From assembly GCA_021734825.1 (NCBI GenBank), contig JAIPIE010000013.1:1-15438 (forward strand): 15,438 nt of DNA. The letters are read 5' to 3'. Source of the DNA: Patescibacteria group bacterium (lineage in GTDB: Bacteria; Patescibacteriota; Patescibacteriia; Patescibacteriales; UBA12465). Of this stretch, positions 8,255 through 14,841 are shown one piece after another (the stretch's first letter is position 1; each line of letters starts with the position of its first letter). The notes beneath the pieces were generated by a model, which saw only the letters and a list, made by a program, of their open reading frames with translations, was not told the DNA's origin and did not search any database. Position numbers and translations under genes: made by a program.

Positions 8255-9463
8255 TTATTTAAGTAAAATCTGTTTATAGACATCTAGAGTTTGACTAGAG
8301 CACTGCTGCCAAGAGAAAGATTTAATATGTTCCCTACCCCTAACAATTAAATCATCTCTCGCCACCTTATTGTCAATTAAAGCCGAAATCTTTATAAGCA
8401 TATCTTCCTTGTCATAAGGATTAAAATAAGCAGCGGCGGACCCCAAAACTTCGGGCAAACTACCCTGATTGGAACTAATAACAGGACATGACTGAGACAT
8501 TGCTTCTAAAGGGGGCAGGCCAAAACCTTCATATAAAGATGGAAAAACATAGAGGAGGGCTTGGCGGTATAAAGTCTTTAAATCCTCATCAGAAACATAT
8601 CCAGGAAAAAAAACTTGATTATCATCAGCGCCTGGACGCCAGAGCTGTAAATGTTTAGCTACTTGTTTAACGCGTTGGTAGAAATAATCATCCTTTCCCA
8701 CCATCACCAAAGAAATGCTTGGATGATGATGTCTTAAATCAGCAAATACTTCTAAAAATTTATCTAAGTTCTTATGAGGGTAAGCATTCCCAACATAGAG
8801 TAAAAAGGGGCGATGAAATTGATAATGTTTTAAGACTTGATTGTCGTCGCTAAGCTTAGCTATATTTTCCTTGCCTTCACCAGCACTATTTAAAGTAGCC
8901 ACACCCTCATAAGTGACCACAATTTTATCAGCCCGAACACCGAGCTGCTTTACTATATCATTCTTAGTAAAGTGGGAAACTGTAATAATCGCCTTAGCTC
9001 TTATAACCGCAACTTGAATAATGATGCGATAAGCAATTTGCTTAAACCAATAGAGAGTGGACGGAAGCATTGAAGCGCGACGACTAGGAAACCTGGTCAA
9101 AATAAGATCATGGATAGTGACGACGAAAGCAACTGGACTAAAAATAGGTACATTAAAATGCGGATAATGCATTAAGTTAAGCTTTGCTTTTCTAATAATC
9201 AAAGGAAAAAGTAACTGCTCGCGCCAAGAATACCAAGGAAGCGATACTAATTTTTTGGAGACCAAGGAATCAGCACAGACGAATTGGTCAAAGTTATCCT
9301 GACTTAAAAATACAACAAATTCAAATTTATCTTGAGAGTTATGATTAATACGCAAAATATTATCAACCACCTCTTGGACATAACGACCCAAACCCTTACC
9401 AACGGGGCCATAGAAACGTGCATCAATCCCAATGCGTAATCTTTTTTTAGTAATATTTTCCAT
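8255..9463 (-). CDS. Family 4 (GT-B) glycosyltransferase
   Basis: A 402-residue cytoplasmic or membrane-associated retaining glycosyltransferase of the GT4 type, which moves a sugar from a nucleotide donor to an acceptor; neither can be named from sequence. The N-terminal Rossmann half has the glycine-rich acceptor loop GPVGKGLGRYV (19-29), HYPHFNVP and VTIHDLI. The linker has AIITVSHFTKNDIV. The donor half begins with LLYVGNAYPHKNLDKFLEVF (221-240) and has FFPGYVSDEDLKTLYRQA and the EX7E signature from Glu312 to Glu320 in EGFGLPPLEAM, then GSLPEVLG. It is closest in feel to mannosyltransferase-like GT4 enzymes. The ATG overlaps the stop of the preceding gene by one base (TAATG), a sign of translational coupling. 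Next to DUF4012 it probably serves synthesis of a surface glycan. Confidence 0.92.
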   Translation of the reverse strand: MENITKKRLRIGIDARFYGPVGKGLGRYVQEVVDNILRINHNSQDKFEFVVFLSQDNFDQFVCADSLVSKKLVSLPWYSWREQLLFPLIIRKAKLNLMHYPHFNVPIFSPVAFVVTIHDLILTRFPSRRASMLPSTLYWFKQIAYRIIIQVAVIRAKAIITVSHFTKNDIVKQLGVRADKIVVTYEGVATLNSAGEGKENIAKLSDDNQVLKHYQFHRPFLLYVGNAYPHKNLDKFLEVFADLRHHHPSISLVMVGKDDYFYQRVKQVAKHLQLWRPGADDNQVFFPGYVSDEDLKTLYRQALLYVFPSLYEGFGLPPLEAMSQSCPVISSNQGSLPEVLGSAAAYFNPYDKEDMLIKISALIDNKVARDDLIVRGREHIKSFSWQQCSSQTLDVYKQILLK

Positions 9464-10920
9464 TAGACAAAGGGTAAATTCTCGGGTATCTTTTTATCAA
9501 CTTTATTTGTTGATGCATTATCATTACTAGTGTCAGCGCTTGCTTCAGTATTATTTACAGGCAACTCGCGCTGTAAAACATCTGCTTGGAATAATTCTGG
9601 AGCTTTTTGAGTAAAACCATCAACAGTGGGCAAAGATGAAGGCGCATCGGCTTTTCTTCCAGGAGCCTTTTGAATCATTGGCGCCTTCACATTGGCTTCA
9701 ATTGGGAAGTGCCATAGAGTCGCAAGTTCTTCAATATTAAATAATCCAGGCATACGACCAGCAAAATCATCCCGATTAACATAATTATTCATGATAAAGT
9801 TTTTCTTTCTAAACAAACGCTTACTTTTATTGAAATAAGCCGTCTTAGTCATAGTCAATTTAACATCAGGCATCAAGTTATTTAAATCAAGAGCAATAAA
9901 TTGCTTCATGTAACCGATGAAGCCACTGGTGACTTTGCTACGATTTATTACTTCTTTACGCGCGACATAAATTACCCTTATTTTAGCTTCAAAAGATAAT
10001 TTTGATGCTTTCATCTGCACGGCCTCTATCTGTTTCTTCTGTTTAGGAGTCAGCTCCATCATAGACAGACCATCTTTTTTATCTTCTTTAGCTTCAATGT
10101 TCCCCCAAATGCTATAAAACATCTCACCAAGGTCACCAAGCCATTCCACTAGTTTAATGATAAAACCATTAGATTTTTTAGTTTTATTAAGGATCTTATC
10201 AACTATTTTATCAGTTTCGCCAACCCAGTTAAATCCGGTGGGGATAACAACGATTTGAAACCAAAATTGTTCACCTTCATGCAAAGAGCTACACAAATCC
10301 ATCAATGAAGCCATTGGATCCTTAAATTGAGTTTCTGATTCACCGAAGCTATGTTCAAACTCTTGATAAAGTTTAATCGGAAAGGCCCAATTATTGGCTT
10401 GAATAAATTCAGATCCCCAAATATCATATTCCTCATCAGGAAATTTATGCGGGATTGCATCAACATAATCATCAACTTCAGATATCTCCGCATCTGGATA
10501 TTGTGAATACACTGAGGTTTCAATTAAATTACGGAATTCAATCGGAGTACGAATTAAGAATTGGGTGTAGCCCTCAAGACTAACAATCTCATAACTAAAA
10601 GACACTTGGAACTTACCTTCAAACCATTTTTCAAAAAAATTAATTGAACCATGTGCCCCAGCCAAATAGGTGAACATATTTTCCACTGCTTTCGGCGATT
10701 GCTCATTCCCCTTAGGCACATCAATGGCTAATAAAATAAACTTCAAGTTATTAGCAGCCCACTCTGATCTAATTTTTTGTAGGTACAATAACGAGAGTCC
10801 ATACAAAAAAATAGCCGCAATAATCATCCAGCCGATATTTAGAAAAAAAACCCACAACATTTGCTCGGGAGCAAGGGTAAAAAAATCTTCCAAGCGGGCA
10901 GTATTTATAACTATTTCCAT
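9463..10920 (-). CDS. One-pass membrane protein, DUF8128-like, related to proteins found with VirB4/HerA-type ATPases
   Basis: 485 residues from the ATG at 10920. A GTG at 10938 in the same frame would add MCHCFL; I prefer the ATG because the GTG has an AGG only 2 nt upstream and the extra residues look foreign. One transmembrane helix lies at about residues 22-48. A large soluble region follows with VYSQYPDAEISEVDDYV, PHKFPDEEYDIWGSEF, a PIKLYQEFEHSF segment, KDPMASLMDL, and GEQFWFQIVVIP. That order matches a family I remember from CPR and archaeal genomes next to type IV secretion-like ATPases; I could not check this. A Lys-rich amphipathic stretch at about 280-310 and a disordered Pro/Ser/Asn tail from about residue 415 end the protein. 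No ATPase gene is nearby, and GT4 follows at once. A scaffold or membrane adaptor is the best guess. Confidence 0.65.
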   Translation of the reverse strand: MEIVINTARLEDFFTLAPEQMLWVFFLNIGWMIIAAIFLYGLSLLYLQKIRSEWAANNLKFILLAIDVPKGNEQSPKAVENMFTYLAGAHGSINFFEKWFEGKFQVSFSYEIVSLEGYTQFLIRTPIEFRNLIETSVYSQYPDAEISEVDDYVDAIPHKFPDEEYDIWGSEFIQANNWAFPIKLYQEFEHSFGESETQFKDPMASLMDLCSSLHEGEQFWFQIVVIPTGFNWVGETDKIVDKILNKTKKSNGFIIKLVEWLGDLGEMFYSIWGNIEAKEDKKDGLSMMELTPKQKKQIEAVQMKASKLSFEAKIRVIYVARKEVINRSKVTSGFIGYMKQFIALDLNNLMPDVKLTMTKTAYFNKSKRLFRKKNFIMNNYVNRDDFAGRMPGLFNIEELATLWHFPIEANVKAPMIQKAPGRKADAPSSLPTVDGFTQKAPELFQADVLQRELPVNNTEASADTSNDNASTNKVDKKIPENLPFV

Positions 10921-10971
10921 AAGAAAACAATGACACACAGCCTTTTAATAAAAGCTGATTTTTCTATTAAT

Positions 10972-10980
10972 ATTTTAACA
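10972..10980 (-). promoter_or_regulatory. Candidate extended -10 promoter for the surface-protein run
   Basis: Just past the sigma4-HARE terminator, the minus strand reads TGT-TAAAAT, a TGn plus a hexamer with five of six matches to TATAAT. No convincing -35 box stands at 16-18 nt. The predicted start falls near 10964, giving a leader of about 44 nt to the ATG at 10920. The leader holds a weak imperfect inverted repeat at 10939-10956. Because a terminator lies immediately upstream, this run needs its own promoter, and this is the best match in the gap. Confidence 0.45.
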
Positions 10981-10991
10981 CAAATAAGCGG

Positions 10992-11037
10992 AAAATAAAA
11001 ACCGCCTCCGTGGCCGATGGGCTTTACGGGGGCAGTT
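10992..11037 (-). terminator. Intrinsic terminator of the sigma4-HARE gene
   Basis: On the minus strand, AACTGCCCCCGT pairs with ACGGAGGCGGTT in a 12-position stem with one mismatch and one G-T wobble. Inside it, GCC and GGC can pair around a CATC loop. The stem is followed by TTTTTATTTT. The stem is far richer in GC than the surrounding sequence and ends 26 nt after the stop codon at 11063. Read on the plus strand the hairpin lacks a good T-tract, so it acts on minus-strand transcripts. Confidence 0.9.
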
Positions 11038-11062
11038 TATATCAAGTCTATAATTAAGCTAA

Positions 11063-12106
11063 TTAAGCGTTTTTCCAATCGCGCAAACCATACATACCAC
11101 GACCAGTTAAAACATAACGATTATCTAAAATTAATTCATTATGCACCGTTGCAGGATTGGCCTTTTTATGGTCAAATTTAACCTCATTGATTTTGCTAGC
11201 AATCTCAGTAAAATGCAAAGGCTTACCTGTATTCTTTAAAACTAAATAAATCTTATCATTAATAGTTTTTGGTTTAATTTCTTGCCAATGTGCCTTACCC
11301 CAGTGACCAAATTTATTCTGTTCTAAATCTTTAATTGCCTGCAGTAAAGAATAAACGCTCTTATTCTTATTAATCACCTCCGCATCATCGGTGAATAGAT
11401 CGCTCTTGAAAATTGGAGAGATATTAAGATCACCATCAGCTTCGATCTTCTCTTGATGAGTCTTGTAAGAGTCAAGGGTTTGCACTAAAGATAATAAATC
11501 ATCAGTACTTAGAGTCTTATTTAAATTTTCTAAACTACTTAATAAATCTTTAGATAGATCCTCAAAATGAGTTACTGATTCATCCTTTAACTTAATAGAG
11601 GTATTAAAATGATCAGAATTACTTACAAGATCAAAATCGTCAACTAATAACTTGGATAGCAAAAAACTGAAGCGATTTTTATGAATCTGCAAATTCTTCT
11701 GATATTCTGGGTCGCTAATATCGGCTTCACCATTATTTTCTAAAATCATCACAGAAAGAATATCAAGCAAGAAATCACGACGCAATAAACCACCATGTTC
11801 TCTTAATAGATGAGAAACTACGCCTTTCAAAGTAAATAAAGATTCTCCTAGAGTTTCTAAACGTTTAATCTTTTTAATGCTAGCATTCTCAATCTGACGA
11901 ACTCGTTCGCGAGTGAGCTTGTGGAGTTGACCAATTTTTTCTAAAGTTTCATGCTTATCGCCATCAAGTCCAAAACGACGAGTCAGAATATCACGCTCGC
12001 GCTCCATCAAATCAGAAAATATACTATTAACAATCTGAATAGCATTTAATTTATTGAGCTCTTCTGTGCGTCTTTCGAGCACAATGTTTTCTAATAAGTT
12101 TTCCAT
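11063..12106 (-). CDS. Sigma-70 region 4 / HARE-HTH fusion transcription regulator
   Basis: 347 residues. Residues about 27-85 are a sigma-70 region 4: LMERERDILTRRFGLDG, then TLEKIGQLHKLTRERVRQIENASIKKIKR, the helix-turn-helix that reads -35 boxes and touches the RNA polymerase beta flap in sigma factors. Regions 1, 2 and 3 are absent, so it cannot melt a -10 box as a normal sigma factor does. The middle (90-270) is helical and acidic and not recognised. Residues about 278-345 (PKTINDKIYLVLKNTGKPLHFTEIASKI, then GRGMYGLRDW) fit a HARE-HTH winged helix like that at the N-terminus of the RNA polymerase delta subunit of Firmicutes. I infer an RNA-polymerase-associated regulator. It forms its own unit, with a promoter carrying a palindrome upstream and a terminator downstream. 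A leader of about 13 nt has no Shine-Dalgarno. Confidence 0.85.
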   Translation of the reverse strand: MENLLENIVLERRTEELNKLNAIQIVNSIFSDLMERERDILTRRFGLDGDKHETLEKIGQLHKLTRERVRQIENASIKKIKRLETLGESLFTLKGVVSHLLREHGGLLRRDFLLDILSVMILENNGEADISDPEYQKNLQIHKNRFSFLLSKLLVDDFDLVSNSDHFNTSIKLKDESVTHFEDLSKDLLSSLENLNKTLSTDDLLSLVQTLDSYKTHQEKIEADGDLNISPIFKSDLFTDDAEVINKNKSVYSLLQAIKDLEQNKFGHWGKAHWQEIKPKTINDKIYLVLKNTGKPLHFTEIASKINEVKFDHKKANPATVHNELILDNRYVLTGRGMYGLRDWKNA

Positions 12107-12115
12107 ATAATAAAA

Positions 12116-12132
12116 ATATAGCTGAGCTATAT
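12116..12132. promoter_or_regulatory. Palindromic operator-like site at the sigma4-HARE promoter
   Basis: ATATAGCT-G-AGCTATAT is a perfect 8+1+8 inverted repeat. It begins 10 nt upstream of the ATG at 12106 and covers the -10 box of the predicted promoter. It is not followed by a T-tract, so it is not a terminator. A dimeric DNA-binding protein bound here would block the promoter; the gene's own product is an obvious candidate. Confidence 0.5.
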
Positions 12133-12156
12133 CTAATTTATTAACACTAAAGTCAA
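12126..12156 (-). promoter_or_regulatory. Promoter of the sigma4-HARE gene
   Basis: The minus strand has TTGACT (12151-12156; five of six to TTGACA), a 19-nt spacer and TATAGC (12126-12131; four of six). Shifting by one base gives ATATAG with an 18-nt spacer. The predicted start is about 13 nt before the ATG. The -35 match is the best in the window. The region is the 69-nt gap between the GT2 stop and this gene, and no terminator is visible there, so read-through from rmlD-rmlA-GT2 is also possible. Confidence 0.6.
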
Positions 12157-12175
12157 TCTATCATATTAATTTATA

Positions 12176-13132
12176 TTAGTCAAGCCTATTGATAAGGCGA
12201 TTAATACGAGTATAGTCTTTTAAAAGAAACTGCGCTAAAAATAAAGAAAAAAATGCATAAAAAATGACTCTTAGCACGATTAAAAAACGAGAATAATAAG
12301 ACTCTAATAATATATATTTTAGAAAAAGTAAATGCTGATTTACAAATGACCAAGAACGTGTGCTTTTACTTCTTTTCCTCCAATTCAAGCAAGTCTGCCA
12401 TAAATTACCTTGTTTGGCAGCGCTACGATCATGATAACAAAAAGCGGAGCTAAGCAATCGTGTAGATAGATGATTTAACTTCAAACGATAAGCTAAATCA
12501 CAATCCTCCTTATACATAAAAAAACGTTCGTCGTAAAACTCTCCTCTGACGCTAATTTTCTCTAAATCAGATAAACGAAACATGCCTACAGCCCCAGACG
12601 GACCAATAATATCGGCTCGATCATATTGACCATAATCAAGCTCTCCCTGCCCTAGGTCATAAAAACGAAGACCCGGTTTAAGTTGTAATCCGCAACTATC
12701 AATAATCTTGGTAAGTTGTTTATTTCTAAAATCCCACCGATATGTTTTAGGGCAGACTGCAGCCAAACTACTATCTCCATCTAAGGCTAGTAGCATTTTT
12801 TTAATAGCCTCACTGTCCAAAAGCATGTCGGGATTGAGCATTAAAAAATATTCAGCTTTATTTGCTCGAGCAGTATTTATTAAAAAATTATAGGCCTTGG
12901 CAAAGCCAAGATTCGTTTTGAAATCAAAGTATCTAATTTGCTCTGCATGTTGACGATTATACGCGAGAATATAATCTTCATTACTTCTATCATCTGAGCC
13001 ACTATTATCGCCAGCCAAAATTAAAATCTCTGTATTTAAAGGCTCTAAAGCTTTTTTTAGACTAGCTAAAAACTCCGTTAAGTACGGAGAGGAGCTATTT
13101 TGATAACATAAAAAAGCCACTGCCAATTTCAT
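12176..13132 (-). CDS. Family 2 glycosyltransferase, rhamnosyltransferase-like, membrane-anchored
   Basis: 318 residues; GT-A fold inverting glycosyltransferase. LAVAFLCYQNSS starts the Rossmann-like core, with AGDNSGSDD (40-48) for nucleotide binding, FKTNLGFAKAYNFLI, and the DxD-type metal motif in LNPDMLL. Further on are IGPSGAVGMFR and YDERFFMYKEDCDLAYRLK, the catalytic-base segment typical of WbbL/RfbF-like rhamnosyltransferases. After a basic stretch (NWRKRSKSTRSW), a hydrophobic segment at about 280-305 near the C-terminus probably anchors it to the inner face of the membrane. It lies 13 nt after rmlA and in one transcript with rmlD, so dTDP-rhamnose is a sensible donor, but this is inferred from position and family resemblance only. 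The product likely joins a cell-surface polysaccharide. Confidence 0.88.
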   Translation of the reverse strand: MKLAVAFLCYQNSSSPYLTEFLASLKKALEPLNTEILILAGDNSGSDDRSNEDYILAYNRQHAEQIRYFDFKTNLGFAKAYNFLINTARANKAEYFLMLNPDMLLDSEAIKKMLLALDGDSSLAAVCPKTYRWDFRNKQLTKIIDSCGLQLKPGLRFYDLGQGELDYGQYDRADIIGPSGAVGMFRLSDLEKISVRGEFYDERFFMYKEDCDLAYRLKLNHLSTRLLSSAFCYHDRSAAKQGNLWQTCLNWRKRSKSTRSWSFVNQHLLFLKYILLESYYSRFLIVLRVIFYAFFSLFLAQFLLKDYTRINRLINRLD

Positions 13133-13145
13133 TTTATTTTAATAT

Positions 13146-13871
13146 TTAAATAATCATCTTACTGTCCAATTTTTCCTTAGCAAAATTTTGAGCATGCAAT
13201 AAACTTTCAAATGTACCCGCATCCAACCACTCCCCTTTCACCATTGCCACTTCTAATTCGCCTTTTTCTAGGTACCAATTATTTAAATCTGTTATTTCCA
13301 GCTCTCCGCGCACACTTGGAGTAAGGCTCTTAGCAGCTGACACGACCCGCTGATCATAAACATAAAGACCAGTAACAGCGTTGTTACTGATATACTGAGT
13401 CGGTTTTTCCACGATTTTTTCCGCCTTCATCTCCTGATCAAAACTAACCACGCCGAATCTCTCTGGATCATTAACATGCTTGGCAAAAACTTTAGCGCCA
13501 GATTTAAAACTATAAATTTCCTCCGTAAAATCGTCTTCAAAAATATTGTCACCCAAAATCATGGTGACACTATCGCCACCAATAAACGTTTCCCCGATAA
13601 TAAAGGCCTGCGCTAAGCCCTCAGGCTTATCTTGAATTTCATAAGTAAACTTAACTCCAAATTCACGACCACTACCCAATAAATTTAAATAATCCCCTGC
13701 TCTTTCCGGAGCAACTATAATTAATATTTCTTTAATGCCCGCTTTAATTAGAGTATTAAGAGGATAATAGATCATGGGCCGATTATATATAGGCAATAGT
13801 TGTTTACTAGTAATCTTAGTGAGTGGTCTCAAACGCGTACCACTACCGCCAGATAGAATGATTCCTTTCAT
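13146..13871 (-). CDS. rmlA: Glucose-1-phosphate thymidylyltransferase, short form
   Basis: Joins dTTP and glucose-1-phosphate to give dTDP-glucose, the first step to dTDP-L-rhamnose. Motifs in order: GGSGTRLRPLT (8-18) for the nucleotide, SKQLLPIYNRPMIYYPL with the conserved Lys, QDKPEGLAQAF, LGDNIF with the metal-binding Asp, VVSFD and VEKPTQY, TGLYVYD, GELEITDLNNWYL and WLDAGTFESL. The length is 241 residues against about 290 in E. coli RmlA. The missing part is the C-terminal helical piece, which in tetrameric RmlA helps form the dTDP-rhamnose regulatory site; short relatives are known. The gene begins 4 nt after rmlD, so the two are surely cotranscribed. rmlB and rmlC, the two middle steps, are absent from the window. 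A uridylyl or other nucleotidylyl preference cannot be excluded. Confidence 0.9.
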   Translation of the reverse strand: MKGIILSGGSGTRLRPLTKITSKQLLPIYNRPMIYYPLNTLIKAGIKEILIIVAPERAGDYLNLLGSGREFGVKFTYEIQDKPEGLAQAFIIGETFIGGDSVTMILGDNIFEDDFTEEIYSFKSGAKVFAKHVNDPERFGVVSFDQEMKAEKIVEKPTQYISNNAVTGLYVYDQRVVSAAKSLTPSVRGELEITDLNNWYLEKGELEVAMVKGEWLDAGTFESLLHAQNFAKEKLDSKMII

Positions 13872-13875
13872 AAAT

Positions 13876-14745
13876 TTATTTATTTTTATTATGCCAATAC
13901 TCTAACAGGGCATCTTGCCAAGGGCGTAATTGTGGACGTCTTGTATTAGCCAGCGACGAATACATCGGACGCTTAGCTGGACGCGGACAATCATCTGCCG
14001 AGATTGCAATTAAGTTAGTTTTAATATGAGCAATATCAAAAAAATACTGTAAGGCCTGAAACCAAGTCGCTGAACCAGAATTAGTTAAATGATATATGCC
14101 TCGAGCTGTCTTGTCGTCTAATAATAGTTTAGAAGCACTGGCTAAATCAGGCGTATAAGTAAAAGAACTTACTTCCGCATCCACAACCTTAAGTTCTGTG
14201 TGATCAGTAGATAGTTTAAGCATTAAATCAAAAAAACTGGCTTTGGCGTGTTCACTGGTGCCAAGTGGTCCAAACAACTTAGATGTGCGTACGATGTAGT
14301 ATTTTAGACCAAGTAAGGCCCGTCGCACTATTTCTTTTTCACCAGCTAATTTCGTTTGACCGTAAATATTAAGTGGCTGCGGTTTATCGGTTTCGGTATA
14401 AGCCCCTGCTAAGCGCCCATCTCCACCAAAAACATAGTCAGTTGAGTAATGCAGTAAAGGGATTTGAGCTTGCAAACAATAATCAGCTAAAAGACTCGGC
14501 AAATCACGATTTAATTTCCAGGCTAAGGCAGCCTCTCGCTCATCCTCCTCACATTTATCAACTGCATTATAAGCGACAGCATTAATAATTTGTTCAGGCT
14601 GAAGTTCGTCTAATTTCTGCCTTAATAAATTAAAATCAAGAAAATAAAAATCAGCTCGGTCCCAGCCGATTATGGCTGAATCAGCATAAGCTATTTTTAA
14701 CTGACTGCCGAGATTTCCGGCAGCTCCAATAATAAGAGTGGTCAT
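13876..14745 (-). CDS. rmlD: dTDP-4-dehydrorhamnose reductase
   Basis: Short-chain dehydrogenase of the RmlD type; reduces dTDP-4-keto-L-rhamnose to dTDP-L-rhamnose with NAD(P)H. Visible: the nucleotide-binding glycine motif GAAGNLG (7-13), NAVAYNAVDKCEED (55-68), STDYVFGGDG with Ser101-Thr102-Asp103, the catalytic YxxxK at Tyr128-Lys132 in YGQTKLAGE, RTSKLFGP, and a C-terminal sugar-binding part with TYTPDLASA, GIYHLTNSG and RPAKRPMYSSL. The 289 residues match the family. It is the first gene of an rmlD-rmlA-GT2 unit with its own promoter. The -10 box ends 6 nt before the ATG, so the mRNA is likely leaderless. A related dTDP-sugar reductase is possible, but the rmlA neighbour favours this call. 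Confidence 0.92.
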   Translation of the reverse strand: MTTLIIGAAGNLGSQLKIAYADSAIIGWDRADFYFLDFNLLRQKLDELQPEQIINAVAYNAVDKCEEDEREAALAWKLNRDLPSLLADYCLQAQIPLLHYSTDYVFGGDGRLAGAYTETDKPQPLNIYGQTKLAGEKEIVRRALLGLKYYIVRTSKLFGPLGTSEHAKASFFDLMLKLSTDHTELKVVDAEVSSFTYTPDLASASKLLLDDKTARGIYHLTNSGSATWFQALQYFFDIAHIKTNLIAISADDCPRPAKRPMYSSLANTRRPQLRPWQDALLEYWHNKNK

Positions 14746-14751
14746 AATTTG

Positions 14752-14779
14752 AGTATAGCTTAAATCCTTAAAAAATCAA
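14752..14779 (-). promoter_or_regulatory. Promoter of rmlD-rmlA-GT2
   Basis: On the minus strand TTGATT (14774-14779) and TATACT (14752-14757; five of six to TATAAT) are separated by 16 nt. The -10 hexamer ends 6 nt before the rmlD ATG, which puts the start site at or within a base or two of the ATG. The -35 box sits inside the T-rich tail of the upstream murF terminator. Confidence 0.65.
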
Positions 14780-14815
14780 AAAAGCCAATCATATTTTAAA
14801 ACATACGATTAGCCT
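14771..14815 (-). terminator. Intrinsic terminator after murF
   Basis: On the minus strand AGGCTAATCGTAT (14803-14815) pairs with ATATGATTGGCTT (14782-14794) in 13 consecutive base pairs, three of them G-T wobbles. The stem is followed by a run of T that is broken once by GA. It lies 27 nt after the murF stop and separates the peptidoglycan gene from the rml unit. Confidence 0.85.
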
Positions 14816-14841
14816 ATAAAAATAATTTCGATAATATTCTT

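Noticed and set aside
10670..10933. 87-codon open frame on the plus strand
   Set aside because: Opposes the conserved N-terminal region of the DUF8128-like gene and shows no recognisable protein features.
10939..10956. Imperfect inverted repeat AGCTTTTATTAAAAGGCT in the leader of the DUF8128-like gene, considered as a terminator or riboswitch
   Set aside because: Only about seven pairs with a bulge and mostly A-T, no T-tract, and no known riboswitch core.
11063..12106. Calling this gene a full sigma factor (rpoD-like)
   Set aside because: Region 2 and the -10 recognition residues are absent; only region 4 is present.
14373..14585. 70-codon open frame on the plus strand
   Set aside because: Opposite the catalytic part of rmlD; a shadow.
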